A stretch of DNA of 64,000 nt, from positions 9,151 to 73,150 of the forward strand of contig JAEWHT010000439.1 of the NCBI GenBank assembly GCA_023387695.1, in the 5' to 3' direction. Made by a program: the position numbers and the translations under genes. Below, piece by piece: positions 1 through 7,643 of the stretch; position 1 is the stretch's first letter, and every line of letters starts with the position of its first letter. The notes under the pieces were generated by a model. The model saw only the letters and a list, made by a program, of their open reading frames with translations, made no database searches and was not told where the DNA came from. The stretch is from Pseudomonadota bacterium (lineage in GTDB: Bacteria; Pseudomonadota; Alphaproteobacteria; Rhizobiales; Xanthobacteraceae).

Positions 1-443
1 TCGAGCTTCACCATCTTCATCATGGCCTGCCAGGCACGCGCGGCCGCCGCCTTGTCGGGGCTCGACAGGAAGTCGAACATCACCGTCGGCACCACCTGCC
101 AGGCCACGCCCCAGCGATCTCTCATCCATCCGCACTGCTCTTCCTTGCCGCCATGCGCGAGGAACGCATTCCAGACGCTATCGACCTGAGCCTGGTCGTC
201 GCAATGGATCATCAGCGAGATCGCGTGCGTGTACTCCATCGTCATGCCGCCGTTCAGCGCGACCAGGGGCTGCCCGGCCACGGTGAACTCGACGACGAGC
301 ACGGAATTTTCCTTGCCGGAGGGACCGTCCGCAACATTGCGCTGGACGTTGGTGATCGCCGAATTCGGCACGAGCGAGACATAAAACTTTGCGGCTTCCT
401 CGGCATCGCCGTTGAACCACATGCAAGGTACAAGCTTGGACAT
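1..443 (-). CDS. VOC-family (PhnB / 3-demethylubiquinone methyltransferase-like fold) protein, 3' end off window
   Basis: The reading frame opens at ATG 443 and stays open to the left edge, so only about the first 147 residues are visible. It begins MSKLVPCMWFNGDAEEAAKF and continues with a pattern ending in GGKEEQCGWMRDRWGVAWQ, which is typical of the PhnB-like branch of the vicinal-oxygen-chelate superfamily. The RBS AGGAAG lies about 7 bases before the ATG. The next VOC gene lies 28 bp upstream on the same strand, so the two are probably co-transcribed. Members of this branch are small cytosolic dimers, mostly without a proven substrate, so no reaction is assigned. Confidence 0.85.
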   Translation of the reverse strand, partial: MSKLVPCMWFNGDAEEAAKFYVSLVPNSAITNVQRNVADGPSGKENSVLVVEFTVAGQPLVALNGGMTMEYTHAISLMIHCDDQAQVDSVWNAFLAHGGKEEQCGWMRDRWGVAWQVVPTVMFDFLSSPDKAAAARAWQAMMKMVKL

Positions 444-471
444 TGCAGATCTTCCTTTCCTCGATTTGCGA

Positions 472-900
472 TCAGGCGTTCGCCATATCGTGCCGCGCGG
501 GCATGGCCGCCATGTCCAGCCAGTTCACACCCCACATATGGCCATCCGGGTCCTCGAAGCTGCGGCCATACATGAAGCCGTAATCGTCAATCGGACTCGG
601 ATCGGCGACCGCGCCCGCAGCTTTGGCCTTTTCGACGATCTCGTCGACCTCGCTCCGGCTGTCGGCGGACAGGCAGAACAACGCCTGGTTCGAGGTCTTT
701 GCATCCGCGATCGGTTTCGGCGTGAAATGACGGAACTTGTCGTGGGTCGTCAGCATCACGTAGATGGCCTCGGAAAGGACCATGCAACTTGCCGTGTCGT
801 CGCTGAATTGCGGGTTCCTGGTCGCGCCGATCGCCTCGTAGAAGGCGGTCGCGCGCTTGAGATCGGTCACCGGCAGATTGAGAAAAAACATCCTGGGCAT
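472..900 (-). CDS. VOC-family protein (glyoxalase/bleomycin-resistance fold)
   Basis: A 142-residue protein starting MPRMFFLNLPVTDLKRATAF. The beta-strand opening, the FYEAIG segment and the C-terminal SFEDPDGHMWGVNWLDM are standard VOC-superfamily landmarks. The frame could be extended upstream to 951, but the ATG at 900 has a well-placed GGAG and matches the usual family start. A second VOC gene of a different branch follows 28 bp downstream on the same strand. The fold is clear. The substrate (glyoxalase-like, dioxygenase-like or a binding protein) cannot be decided from sequence. Confidence 0.85.
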   Translation of the reverse strand: MPRMFFLNLPVTDLKRATAFYEAIGATRNPQFSDDTASCMVLSEAIYVMLTTHDKFRHFTPKPIADAKTSNQALFCLSADSRSEVDEIVEKAKAAGAVADPSPIDDYGFMYGRSFEDPDGHMWGVNWLDMAAMPARHDMANA

Positions 901-1023
901 CGGAAGCTCCTTGGGCGGGTTCTGCCCAAGGACGGATGGCAGAGGCACCATCCGACACAGCTTCCGAATATTTTTGTGCGGGGATCTGCGAGGATCTGCC
1001 GCAGCCGGCGAGCTTTCCCAGTC

Positions 1024-1542
1024 TTACTTCTTTTCGTTCGGATCCCGATGGACGGGATCGATCCACAGCACGGTCTCCGGTTTCTCGACCGGCTCGATGT
1101 CGAGATTGATCGCGACCGCCTCGCCGTCGCTGCGCACCAGCACACATTCCAGCACCTCGCTCGGGCTGGCGTTGATCTCTTGATGCGGCACGTAGGGCGG
1201 CACGAAAATGAAATCGCCCGGGCCGGCCTCGGCAGTGAATTGCAGGCTCTCGCCCCAGCGCATCCGCGCCTTGCCCTTCACCACATAGATGACGCTTTCG
1301 AGATGGCCGTGGTGATGCGCGCCGGTCTTGGCGTCGGGCTTGATGCTGACGGTGCCCGCCCACAATTTCTGCGCGCCGACGCGCGCGAAATTGATCGCGG
1401 CTGCGCGGTCCATGCCTGCCGTCGATGGCACGTTGGTATCGAGCTGATTGCCGGGAATGACGCGCACGCCGTCATGTTTCCAGCGATCATCATGATGATG
1501 ATCGTGGTCATGGTGGGAATGGCTGTGGTCATGGCCGGTCAT
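1024..1542 (-). CDS. Cupin-domain protein with His-rich N-terminus
   Basis: A 172-residue protein whose first 22 residues are dominated by His and Asp (MTGHDHSHSHHDHDHHHDDR), followed by a single cupin barrel. Cupin motif 1 is seen around GAHHHGHLESVIYVVKGKAR, and motif 2 around the PGDFIFVPPYVPHQE segment, so the metal-binding His and Glu residues are present. The start chosen is the ATG at 1542 directly before the His tract; a longer in-frame opening to 1827 would overlap the divergent stress gene. Single-domain cupins of this kind bind Ni, Zn, Fe or Mn. The His tail suggests metal handling or sensing, but this is inference. Confidence 0.8.
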   Translation of the reverse strand: MTGHDHSHSHHDHDHHHDDRWKHDGVRVIPGNQLDTNVPSTAGMDRAAAINFARVGAQKLWAGTVSIKPDAKTGAHHHGHLESVIYVVKGKARMRWGESLQFTAEAGPGDFIFVPPYVPHQEINASPSEVLECVLVRSDGEAVAINLDIEPVEKPETVLWIDPVHRDPNEKK

Positions 1543-1613
1543 GATTCTTGCTTTCTGTTGGTTCCGTGGCGGCGAAACTAACCAAAGCCAGGGCCCCAAG
1601 CCATACCAAAAAG

Positions 1614-1638
1614 GGAACTCTCCTAGCTGCCCTGCGTT
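1614..1638 (+). promoter_or_regulatory. EcfG-type (general stress response) promoter of the CsbD-like gene
   Basis: GGAAC at 1614-1618 and CGTT at 1635-1638 are separated by exactly 16 bases. This matches the GGAAC-N16/17-CGTT consensus known for EcfG sigma factors of Bradyrhizobium and other Rhizobiales. The element lies 32 bp before the start of a CsbD-like stress gene, a position and target that fit. Sequence evidence only; no transcript data. Confidence 0.7.
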
Positions 1639-1669
1639 GTCACCCCGAACAATATGGAAGGAGAGTTTC

Positions 1670-1888
1670 ATGAGCAGCACGAGCGACAAGATCAAGGGTA
1701 CCGCCAACGAAGCCATCGGCAAGGCCAAGCAGGGAATTGGTGAAGCCACCGGTTCCGAGCGCCTGCAGGGCGAAGGTGTGGTCCAGGAAGTGAAGGGCAA
1801 GGGCCAAAAGGCCATGGGCGACGCCAAGGACGCCGCAAAGGAAGCGATTGATCGCGCCGCAGCGGCAGCCCGTCGCGCGGCTGACTAA
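1670..1888 (+). CDS. CsbD family stress-response protein
   Basis: A 72-residue, very hydrophilic and Ala/Lys-rich protein beginning MSSTSDKIKGTANEAIGKAK. The repeated pattern of KIKG-A-NEAIGKAKQ-IGEATG residues is the CsbD family signature, named after a sigma-B-controlled gene of Bacillus subtilis. The exact molecular role of the family is unknown. The ATG at 1670 follows the strong RBS GGAAGGAG. An EcfG-type promoter lies just upstream and a bidirectional terminator just downstream, so this is a self-contained stress-induced transcript. Confidence 0.9.
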   Translation: MSSTSDKIKGTANEAIGKAKQGIGEATGSERLQGEGVVQEVKGKGQKAMGDAKDAAKEAIDRAAAAARRAAD

Positions 1889-1908
1889 CGCACGCCAAAC
1901 CTAAAATG

Positions 1909-1937
1909 AAAAGACCGGCCGCAAGGCCGGTCTTTTT
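1909..1937. terminator. Bidirectional rho-independent terminator
   Basis: A 10-bp perfect stem, AAGACCGGCC (1911-1920) with GGCCGGTCTT (1925-1934), closes a GCAA tetraloop. It is flanked by an A-run on one side and a T-run on the other. It lies between the convergent CsbD-like gene and the FKBP gene and can end both transcripts. Confidence 0.9.
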
Positions 1938-1955
1938 GTTGGTCAGTTTGTGCGC

Positions 1956-2420
1956 TCACTTCACCGCGAGCAACTCAACGTCGAACATCAACGTCGCATT
2001 CGGCGGGATCACGCCGCCGGCGCCGCGGGCGCCGTAGCCGAGCTGCGGCGGAATGATGAGGGTGCGCTTGCCGCCGACCTTCATGGTGGCAACACCCTCG
2101 TCCCAGCCGGCGATGACGCGGCCCTTGCCGATCGGGAATTCGAACGGCTCGTTGCGATCGACGGACGAGTCGAATTTCTTACCCTTCTGGCCATTCTCGT
2201 AGAGCCAGCCGGTGTAGTGCATCACGCAGATCTGGCCGGGCTTCGGCGAAGCGCCGGTGCCGACAACGCTGTCGATAGTCTGCAAGCCTGAAGCTGTGGT
2301 CATGGTCTTTCCTGCGGTCTGGGCCGAGGCCGTGGTGGAAACGAAGTCGGACACGCCACCGATCACGGTGATCGCGAGTGCCGACATGATGGCGAGGAGC
2401 GCGCGCTGGAAACGCTGCAT
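1956..2420 (-). CDS. FKBP-type peptidyl-prolyl cis-trans isomerase, secreted
   Basis: A 154-residue protein with an N-terminal signal peptide (residues 1-34, ending TASAQ) followed by a single FKBP domain. Landmarks are VMHYTGWLYENGQKGKKFDS, the FPIGKGRVIAGWDEGV block, the IIPPQLGYGARG loop and a C-terminal FDVELLAVK strand. It should act in the periplasm, catalysing proline isomerisation or serving as a folding helper. The ATG at 2420 has GGAAGGTG upstream. The gene shares a bidirectional terminator with the convergent stress gene and is followed at its own 5' side by ggt on the same strand, 71 bp away. Confidence 0.95.
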   Translation of the reverse strand: MQRFQRALLAIMSALAITVIGGVSDFVSTTASAQTAGKTMTTASGLQTIDSVVGTGASPKPGQICVMHYTGWLYENGQKGKKFDSSVDRNEPFEFPIGKGRVIAGWDEGVATMKVGGKRTLIIPPQLGYGARGAGGVIPPNATLMFDVELLAVK

Positions 2421-2491
2421 AGAACACCTTCCGTTTGAGGCGGGAGGTGTCTAGCGCAATGTCATTGGCGTTTCCAGCCCCGGGACCTCGA

Positions 2492-4078
2492 TCAGTAGCC
2501 GAGCGCGCAGCCGTCCTTGCGGGGATCGGAACCGCCGGTAAGCGTGCCCTTGTCCCAATCGATCCAGATCGCCTGGGCACCGCCGAGCGGGCCAACCACG
2601 CTGGTGGTCTTGTGGCCGAGCTTCTTGAGGCCTTCGACGATATCGGCCGGGACGCTGTCCTCGAGCTGATACTGACCCTCGTAGTGCAGGCCACGCGGCA
2701 TATCGATCGCTTCCTGCACGTCGCAACCATAGTCGAGAATGTTGGTCACGACGTGGGTCTGACCGACCGGCTGATACTGGCCGCCCATCACCGCGAACGG
2801 CATCACCGAGCGGCCACCCTTGGTCATGAGGCCTGGCATGATCGTGTGCAGCGGCCGCTTGCCACCCTCGATGCAGTTCGGATGACCCGGCTGGATGCGG
2901 AAGCCGCCCGCGCGGTTCTGCAGCAGCACGCCGGTCTTGTTCGAGACGATCGCCGAGCCGAAGGAGTGTGCGACCGAATTGATGAACGAGCAGACGTTGC
3001 GATCCTTGTCCACGACCGTGATGTAGATGGTCGACGGGTTCATCGGCGGCGCGACGTTCGGCAGGTCGAGCATGCCGTCCATGCGGATCTTGCTGATGTA
3101 CTCGTCGGCAAAACCCTTCTCCAGCATCTCGGCGACGTTGATCTTCATGTGCTCGGGAGAGGCGACATGCATCTCGCGGTTCATGTAGGCGATGCGTGCA
3201 GCTTCCGCCTCGAGATGGAAGCGCTCGACGCTGAGCGGCGCATATTTGGTCAGGTCGAAGCGCGACAGGATGTTGAGCATCAGCAGCGCGGTGACGCCCG
3301 GACCGTTCGGCGGGCACTGCCAGACGTCGTACCCCTTGTAGGTGCTACCGATCGGCGTCGTCGTCTCGGTGGTGTGCGCGGCGAAATCGTCGAGCGTGTG
3401 CAGGCCGCCGATCCCGCGCAGAGTCTCGACCATGTCTTCCGCGATCGCGCCCTTGTAGAAGGCATCGCGGCCATCCTTGGCGATCGCGCGTAGCGTCTTA
3501 CCAAGCTCGGCCTGGCGGATAACGTCGCCCGCGACCGGCGGCTTGCCGCCCGGCAGGAGGTAACGCACGGTGTTGGTACCGTTCTTCAACTTCTCGAACT
3601 GGTTCTTCCAGTCGAAGGCGATGCGGGGCGCGACGACGTAGCCCTCTTCCGCCGCCTTGATCGCGGGCTGCAACAACCGGTCGAAGCCGAACTTGCCGTG
3701 GTCGCGCAGCACGGTCGCAAACGCGTCGATCACGCCGGGGATCGAGACCGCATGGGCCGAGGTCAGCGGCACGGACGTGATCTTGCGCTCGAGATACCAA
3801 TCGGCGTTGGCCGCCTTCGGCGCCCGGCCGGAGCCGTTATAGGCGATGATCTTGCCCTCGCCGCGCGGCTGGATCAGCGCGAAGCAGTCGCCGCCGATGC
3901 CGGTCGATTGCGGCTCGATCACGCCGAGCAGTGCCGAACCCGCCACCGCCGCGTCCACCGCCGTGCCGCCCTCGCGCAGCACCTCGATCGCGACAAGGGA
4001 TGCCTGCGGATGCGAGGTCGCCACCATTGCGTTGGTGGCGTGAACCGTGGACCTGCCGGGGAAATGGAAGTTTCTCAT
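2492..4078 (-). CDS. ggt: Gamma-glutamyltransferase
   Basis: A 528-residue Ntn-hydrolase that cleaves or transfers gamma-glutamyl groups from glutathione and related peptides. Early landmarks are HPQASLVAIEVLREGGTAVD and the IGGDCFALI block. The autoprocessing nucleophile should be Thr350 in the PSTIYITVVDKDRN segment, which aligns with the T-T-H-Y-S-V-V-D-K-D-G-N small-subunit start of E. coli Ggt. The second Thr of that consensus is Ile here. No clear signal peptide follows the chosen ATG 4078, so a cytosolic location is possible. The frame extends to 4237, but that extension does not look like protein. A 7-bp inverted repeat (4111-4126) lies in the upstream region. Confidence 0.9.
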   Translation of the reverse strand: MRNFHFPGRSTVHATNAMVATSHPQASLVAIEVLREGGTAVDAAVAGSALLGVIEPQSTGIGGDCFALIQPRGEGKIIAYNGSGRAPKAANADWYLERKITSVPLTSAHAVSIPGVIDAFATVLRDHGKFGFDRLLQPAIKAAEEGYVVAPRIAFDWKNQFEKLKNGTNTVRYLLPGGKPPVAGDVIRQAELGKTLRAIAKDGRDAFYKGAIAEDMVETLRGIGGLHTLDDFAAHTTETTTPIGSTYKGYDVWQCPPNGPGVTALLMLNILSRFDLTKYAPLSVERFHLEAEAARIAYMNREMHVASPEHMKINVAEMLEKGFADEYISKIRMDGMLDLPNVAPPMNPSTIYITVVDKDRNVCSFINSVAHSFGSAIVSNKTGVLLQNRAGGFRIQPGHPNCIEGGKRPLHTIMPGLMTKGGRSVMPFAVMGGQYQPVGQTHVVTNILDYGCDVQEAIDMPRGLHYEGQYQLEDSVPADIVEGLKKLGHKTTSVVGPLGGAQAIWIDWDKGTLTGGSDPRKDGCALGY

Positions 4079-4278
4079 CGAAGTTTTGCTCTCTGAAGGC
4101 GCGTGGGCGCGGATGGCACGCCATCCGGGAAAAACCGGGTCTACATGACACATTCCAGCCCATCCGGGCAATGCTGGCATACCAGGGAAATGGCTGCCAT
4201 CCGCTGGGCGTATAGACCTTTTGCCGTCCGGGGCCATGCGGGTTTTCTGGGCGGCGGACGCCTGCTAAACGGGCCACC

Positions 4279-5031
4279 ATGACGTACAAGGTCTGCGCCT
4301 TCTACCAATTCGCCGCCCTGCCCGATTACCGCGAGCGGCGCGAGCCGCTGCGCGCGTTCTGTGCCGGCCTATCCCTAAAGGGCAGCGTGCTGCTGGCCGA
4401 AGAGGGCATTAACGGCACGATCGCGGGCACACCCGAGGCGATCGACGGATTTGCCCATGAGCTCGCGCACGGGACCTTGTTCGGCGGCAGATTGAACAAT
4501 CTCGAACTGAAATACTCAACGGCGGAGACGATGCCGTTCGGTCGGCTCAAGGTGCGGCTGAAGAAGGAGATCGTCACGCTCGGCGATGCGGAGGCCGATC
4601 CGACCCGGCAGGTCGGCACCTACGTCGATGCGAGTAACTGGAACGCACTGATCGCCTCACCCGAGACGCTGGTGCTCGACACCCGCAATGCGTTCGAGGT
4701 GGCGATGGGCACGTTCGAAGGCGCGCTTGATCCCGGTATCAAAAGCTTTGGGCAGTTCAAGGATTTTGCCGCCGAGAAGCTCGATCCTGCAAAGCACCGG
4801 CGTATCGCGATGTTCTGCACCGGCGGCATCCGCTGCGAGAAGGCGAGCGCGCATCTGCTGGCGCGCGGCTTCACCGAGGTCTATCACCTCAAGGGCGGGA
4901 TTCTGAAATATCTCGAACAGGTGCCCGAGGCGCAAAGCCGCTGGCGCGGCGAATGCTTCGTGTTCGATGAACGCGTGGCGCTCGGCCACGGTCTGCGCGA
5001 ACGAGACAAGGACGCGACACGTGACGAATGA
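4279..5031 (+). CDS. trhO: tRNA U34 hydroxylase TrhO (rhodanese family, UPF0176)
   Basis: A 250-residue protein with the N-terminal UPF0176 domain (KGSVLLAEEGINGTIAGT at about 34-51) and a C-terminal rhodanese domain. The active-site loop is CTGGIRCEK, with Cys180. The family (E. coli YceA/TrhO) performs oxygen-dependent hydroxylation of tRNA uridine 34 on the way to 5-methoxyuridine or cmo5U. Length and motifs match the family fully. It lacks the longer Cys-rich C-terminal tail seen in some members. Its stop codon overlaps the start of slyX by 11 bp, indicating translational coupling. Confidence 0.93.
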   Translation: MTYKVCAFYQFAALPDYRERREPLRAFCAGLSLKGSVLLAEEGINGTIAGTPEAIDGFAHELAHGTLFGGRLNNLELKYSTAETMPFGRLKVRLKKEIVTLGDAEADPTRQVGTYVDASNWNALIASPETLVLDTRNAFEVAMGTFEGALDPGIKSFGQFKDFAAEKLDPAKHRRIAMFCTGGIRCEKASAHLLARGFTEVYHLKGGILKYLEQVPEAQSRWRGECFVFDERVALGHGLRERDKDATRDE

Positions 5032-5239
5032 CATCAAGATGCTCGCCGAGCGCATCGACACGCTGGAGACGCGTCTCGCCTATCAGGACGACACCATCGA
5101 AACCCTGAACCAGACCATCACTGCGCAGTGGAAGCAGATCGATGTGCTGACACGGCAACTCGCGCAGCTCAACGACCGACTGCAAGAGGCCGAGGCAAAC
5201 GCGCCGGGTCCCACCAACGAGCGTCCACCGCACTATTGA
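5021..5239 (+). CDS. slyX: SlyX family protein
   Basis: A 72-residue protein that is nearly all coiled coil (LAERIDTLETRLAYQDDTIE), ending in the short Pro-rich tail RPPHY. This is the SlyX layout; the family's role is unresolved. GTG 5021 was chosen because it overlaps the trhO stop and has AAGGA upstream. The in-frame ATG at 5039 is the alternative and would remove six residues. It ends 6 bp from the convergent diguanylate cyclase gene. Confidence 0.85.
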   Translation: MTNDIKMLAERIDTLETRLAYQDDTIETLNQTITAQWKQIDVLTRQLAQLNDRLQEAEANAPGPTNERPPHY

Positions 5240-5245
5240 TCGGGA

Positions 5246-7150
5246 TTACTGACCGGATGCCTTGGCCATCAGGGTCATGACTTCGCCAGACATCATCAGC
5301 CGATCGCGGCCGGCGTCCTTGGCGCCGTAGAGCGCGCGGTCGGCAGCTTCCACCAGCGATCCAGTGCCCGCAGTCCGCTCGAAGGCCGGACGGCAGGTTG
5401 CGCCGCCGACCGAGACCGTGACGCATGGCCCGGCCGGATTGGAGGCATGAACCAGACCCGCATTGTGGACAGCGTCGCGGATCCGCTCACCGATCCGGGC
5501 ACAGCCGGCGGCATCAGTGTTCGGCAACAGCATGGCGAATTCCTCGCCGCCATAACGGGCCGCGAGATCACCGACCCGCTGCGCCTCGTCCGCAATGACC
5601 TTTGCGACCACGCGCAAGCAGGCATCGCCCGCGGGATGGCCGTATTCGTCGTTGTAGGCCTTGAAGTGATCGACGTCGATCATCAACAAGCCAAGGCTGG
5701 AACGGTCGCGATAGGCGCGCCCCCATTCCTCCGTCAGTCGCTCGTCGAAGCGGCGGCGGTTGGCAAGCCCGGTGAGGCTGTCCTCGATCGCGAGCGTTTC
5801 GAGCCGCGTCTCCAACTTCTTCTGCTCGGTAATGTCGCGCGAGATTGCGACCACCCCGTCGGCTGTTCCATTTTCCTTGCGCGTCACGCGCATGGTCGAT
5901 TCCAGCCAGACCTCGGACTTCTGCCGATGTACGTTGCGATAGGTGACGCGCGCTTCTTCCGCATCGCCGCGCCTCATGGCATCGACGATGGCCTGGACAT
6001 GCGGACGATCCTCCGGATGGATTCCAGCGAGCGCCTCCGTGCCGATGAGCTGATTGGGACGCCAGCAGACGACGCGGTTGGACGACGGCGAGACGTAGCG
6101 CAGCCGCTCGTCAAACCCGATGCGGGTCACCATGTCGCTGGAGCCTTCGGCGAGCAGGCGGAAATGCGCTTCCTTCTCGGTCAGTGCCGCCGCCATGTGC
6201 TGGCCGCGTTGCAACTGCCGCACCAGCACCGAACCGATAATCGCGATCAGCATCACCAGCGCGAGCACGTACAGCATGCGGGAGATCGCAGCAGAGCGCC
6301 ACGGCGCGAGCAGTTCATCCTTGTCGACGGTGGCGAGCAGCACGAGCGGGTAACGGCCGCTGCGCTTGAAGAAGCTGACGCGCTCGGCGCCGTCAAGAGG
6401 CGATGTAAAATGGTAAGCGCCGCTGGTCCGTTGCAGGTTGGCGTTGCGGAACAGCGGCGTGTCGCCGACGCTGCGGCCGACAAATTTTTCGTTGTTCGGG
6501 TTACGCGCGACGATCATGCCGTCAGCATAGAGCAGCGTCACCGAGCTGTTGCGGCCGATCTCGAACTGCTCATAGAAGTGCGACAGGTAGCGGGAGCCAA
6601 TGGCCGCGAGCACTACGCCGCCGAAGCTGCCGTCCGATTTGTTGAAGCGACGCGACAGGGTCACAACCCACTCGCCATCCAACAGGCTCTTCACGGGGTG
6701 GCCGACAAACGCTTCGCGCTGGGGCGAGAGCTGGTGGTGACGGAAGAACGCATCGTCGCTGAGCGTCGAGGCGATCGTGCCGGGCGCGGTCAGCCAATTG
6801 CCGTGGTCGTCGATGATGGCAAGGCTATGGACGCGATCCATCGCCTTCTTGCGCGCTTCCAGCAGGTTGCGCAGCTTCGCGATCGTGGCGGGATCGGCGC
6901 CATCCATCTCCAGCCGGCTGACGACGCCGACGACGCCGGAATCCAGCAGGTCGAGGCTATCCTCGGCATGCTGCGTCAGCGAACGGGCAACGTTTGCCAT
7001 CTCGGTTTCGGCGCCCTTGAGCACCGCGTCGCGCGCAGCCCATTCACGCCAGCCGCTGACGCCGAGGATCGCCACGCAGGTGAGCACGACGAAGGCCGCC
7101 GCGCGCAACGGCAAGCGGCTCCATCCGGCTCTCTGTGAGGCGACGTTCAT
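5246..7150 (-). CDS. Membrane diguanylate cyclase: Cache-like sensor, PAS, GGDEF
   Basis: A 634-residue membrane protein. TM1 spans about 15-33, a periplasmic Cache-like sensor about 35-290, TM2 about 292-311, a PAS domain about 328-440 and GGDEF about 455-625. The active-site motif is GGEEF (534-538), so cyclase activity is expected. The inhibitory I-site RVGD (525-528) sits five residues before it, so feedback inhibition by c-di-GMP is also expected. No EAL domain is present. Products of this type control the motile-to-sessile switch and exopolysaccharide. The 5' leader carries a hairpin directly abutting the start codon. The long open frame on the opposite strand is a codon-bias shadow. 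Confidence 0.93.
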   Translation of the reverse strand: MNVASQRAGWSRLPLRAAAFVVLTCVAILGVSGWREWAARDAVLKGAETEMANVARSLTQHAEDSLDLLDSGVVGVVSRLEMDGADPATIAKLRNLLEARKKAMDRVHSLAIIDDHGNWLTAPGTIASTLSDDAFFRHHQLSPQREAFVGHPVKSLLDGEWVVTLSRRFNKSDGSFGGVVLAAIGSRYLSHFYEQFEIGRNSSVTLLYADGMIVARNPNNEKFVGRSVGDTPLFRNANLQRTSGAYHFTSPLDGAERVSFFKRSGRYPLVLLATVDKDELLAPWRSAAISRMLYVLALVMLIAIIGSVLVRQLQRGQHMAAALTEKEAHFRLLAEGSSDMVTRIGFDERLRYVSPSSNRVVCWRPNQLIGTEALAGIHPEDRPHVQAIVDAMRRGDAEEARVTYRNVHRQKSEVWLESTMRVTRKENGTADGVVAISRDITEQKKLETRLETLAIEDSLTGLANRRRFDERLTEEWGRAYRDRSSLGLLMIDVDHFKAYNDEYGHPAGDACLRVVAKVIADEAQRVGDLAARYGGEEFAMLLPNTDAAGCARIGERIRDAVHNAGLVHASNPAGPCVTVSVGGATCRPAFERTAGTGSLVEAADRALYGAKDAGRDRLMMSGEVMTLMAKASGQ

Positions 7151-7186
7151 GCGGCAGAAATCTCCGATAGGCGGAACTTCTGCCGC
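7151..7186 (-). promoter_or_regulatory. 5'-leader hairpin abutting the diguanylate cyclase start
   Basis: Read on the minus strand, GCGGCAGAA (7186-7178) and TTCTGCCGC (7159-7151) form a perfect 9-bp stem. The stem ends one base before the ATG and encloses an 18-nt loop holding the putative RBS GGAG. Such an arrangement could modulate translation of the cyclase. A role is inferred from structure only. Confidence 0.4.
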
Positions 7187-7316
7187 TTCCCTTATTGAAC
7201 CCTGAAGCGTCCGGGCGGATTCGCATTCATCTACGGGTTTTCCCGTACTCCTACGGACCGGGGCTTCCGCAGATCACTAACAAGGTCTTAGCAACCGTAT
7301 CGGAAACCGGCGACGC

Positions 7317-7532
7317 CTAGCTGAAGATCGATTTGACCTTGTCCCATAGCGAGGGATTGTCGGCGTCCGCGTCGACCTTCGACGGGGGCGGCTGCGTGGC
7401 GCTGACAGGATCGGATGCGGGGAAAGTGTCTTCCAACCCGGTATCGAGCCTGGCGTGGCGATCGGCCGCGAGCGCTTCGCGCAAATCATCGGCGTGCTTG
7501 TCATGCGGCGCGGGATTGAAGGTCTGGGCCAT
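7317..7532 (-). CDS. Small stress-associated protein with LEDTFPASDP motif
   Basis: A 71-residue hydrophilic protein starting MAQTFNPAPHDKHADDLREA. Its centre holds LEDTFPASDPVSATQPPP, a motif that recurs in short conserved hypothetical proteins of Rhizobiales. The C-terminus is WDKVKSIFS. The ATG at 7532 follows the strong RBS GGAGGAGG. An EcfG-type promoter directly upstream implies control by the general stress response. No biochemical function is known for the family. It is divergent from hemE. Confidence 0.8.
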   Translation of the reverse strand: MAQTFNPAPHDKHADDLREALAADRHARLDTGLEDTFPASDPVSATQPPPSKVDADADNPSLWDKVKSIFS

Positions 7533-7557
7533 GGTATTCCTCCTCCATTGGAGGGGC

Positions 7558-7582
7558 AACGCGGCGCATTTGCGCTGGTTCC
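7558..7582 (-). promoter_or_regulatory. EcfG-type promoter of the small LEDTFPASDP gene
   Basis: On the minus strand GGAAC (7582-7578) and CGTT (7561-7558) are separated by exactly 16 bases, the same spacing as the CsbD promoter at 1614. It ends 25 bp before the ATG at 7532. It lies in the divergent interval shared with hemE but faces away from hemE. Confidence 0.7.
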
Positions 7583-7643
7583 CCTGTTCCGCTGCGGCCC
7601 TCGGCGGTGTATCAGGGACTTCAAATCTGCATCAGGATTTCCA

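Noticed and set aside
5447..7138. 563-codon open frame antisense to the diguanylate cyclase
   Set aside because: No family resemblance, Arg/Ala/His-rich composition typical of the complement of GC-rich codons, and it mirrors a complete, motif-bearing gene.
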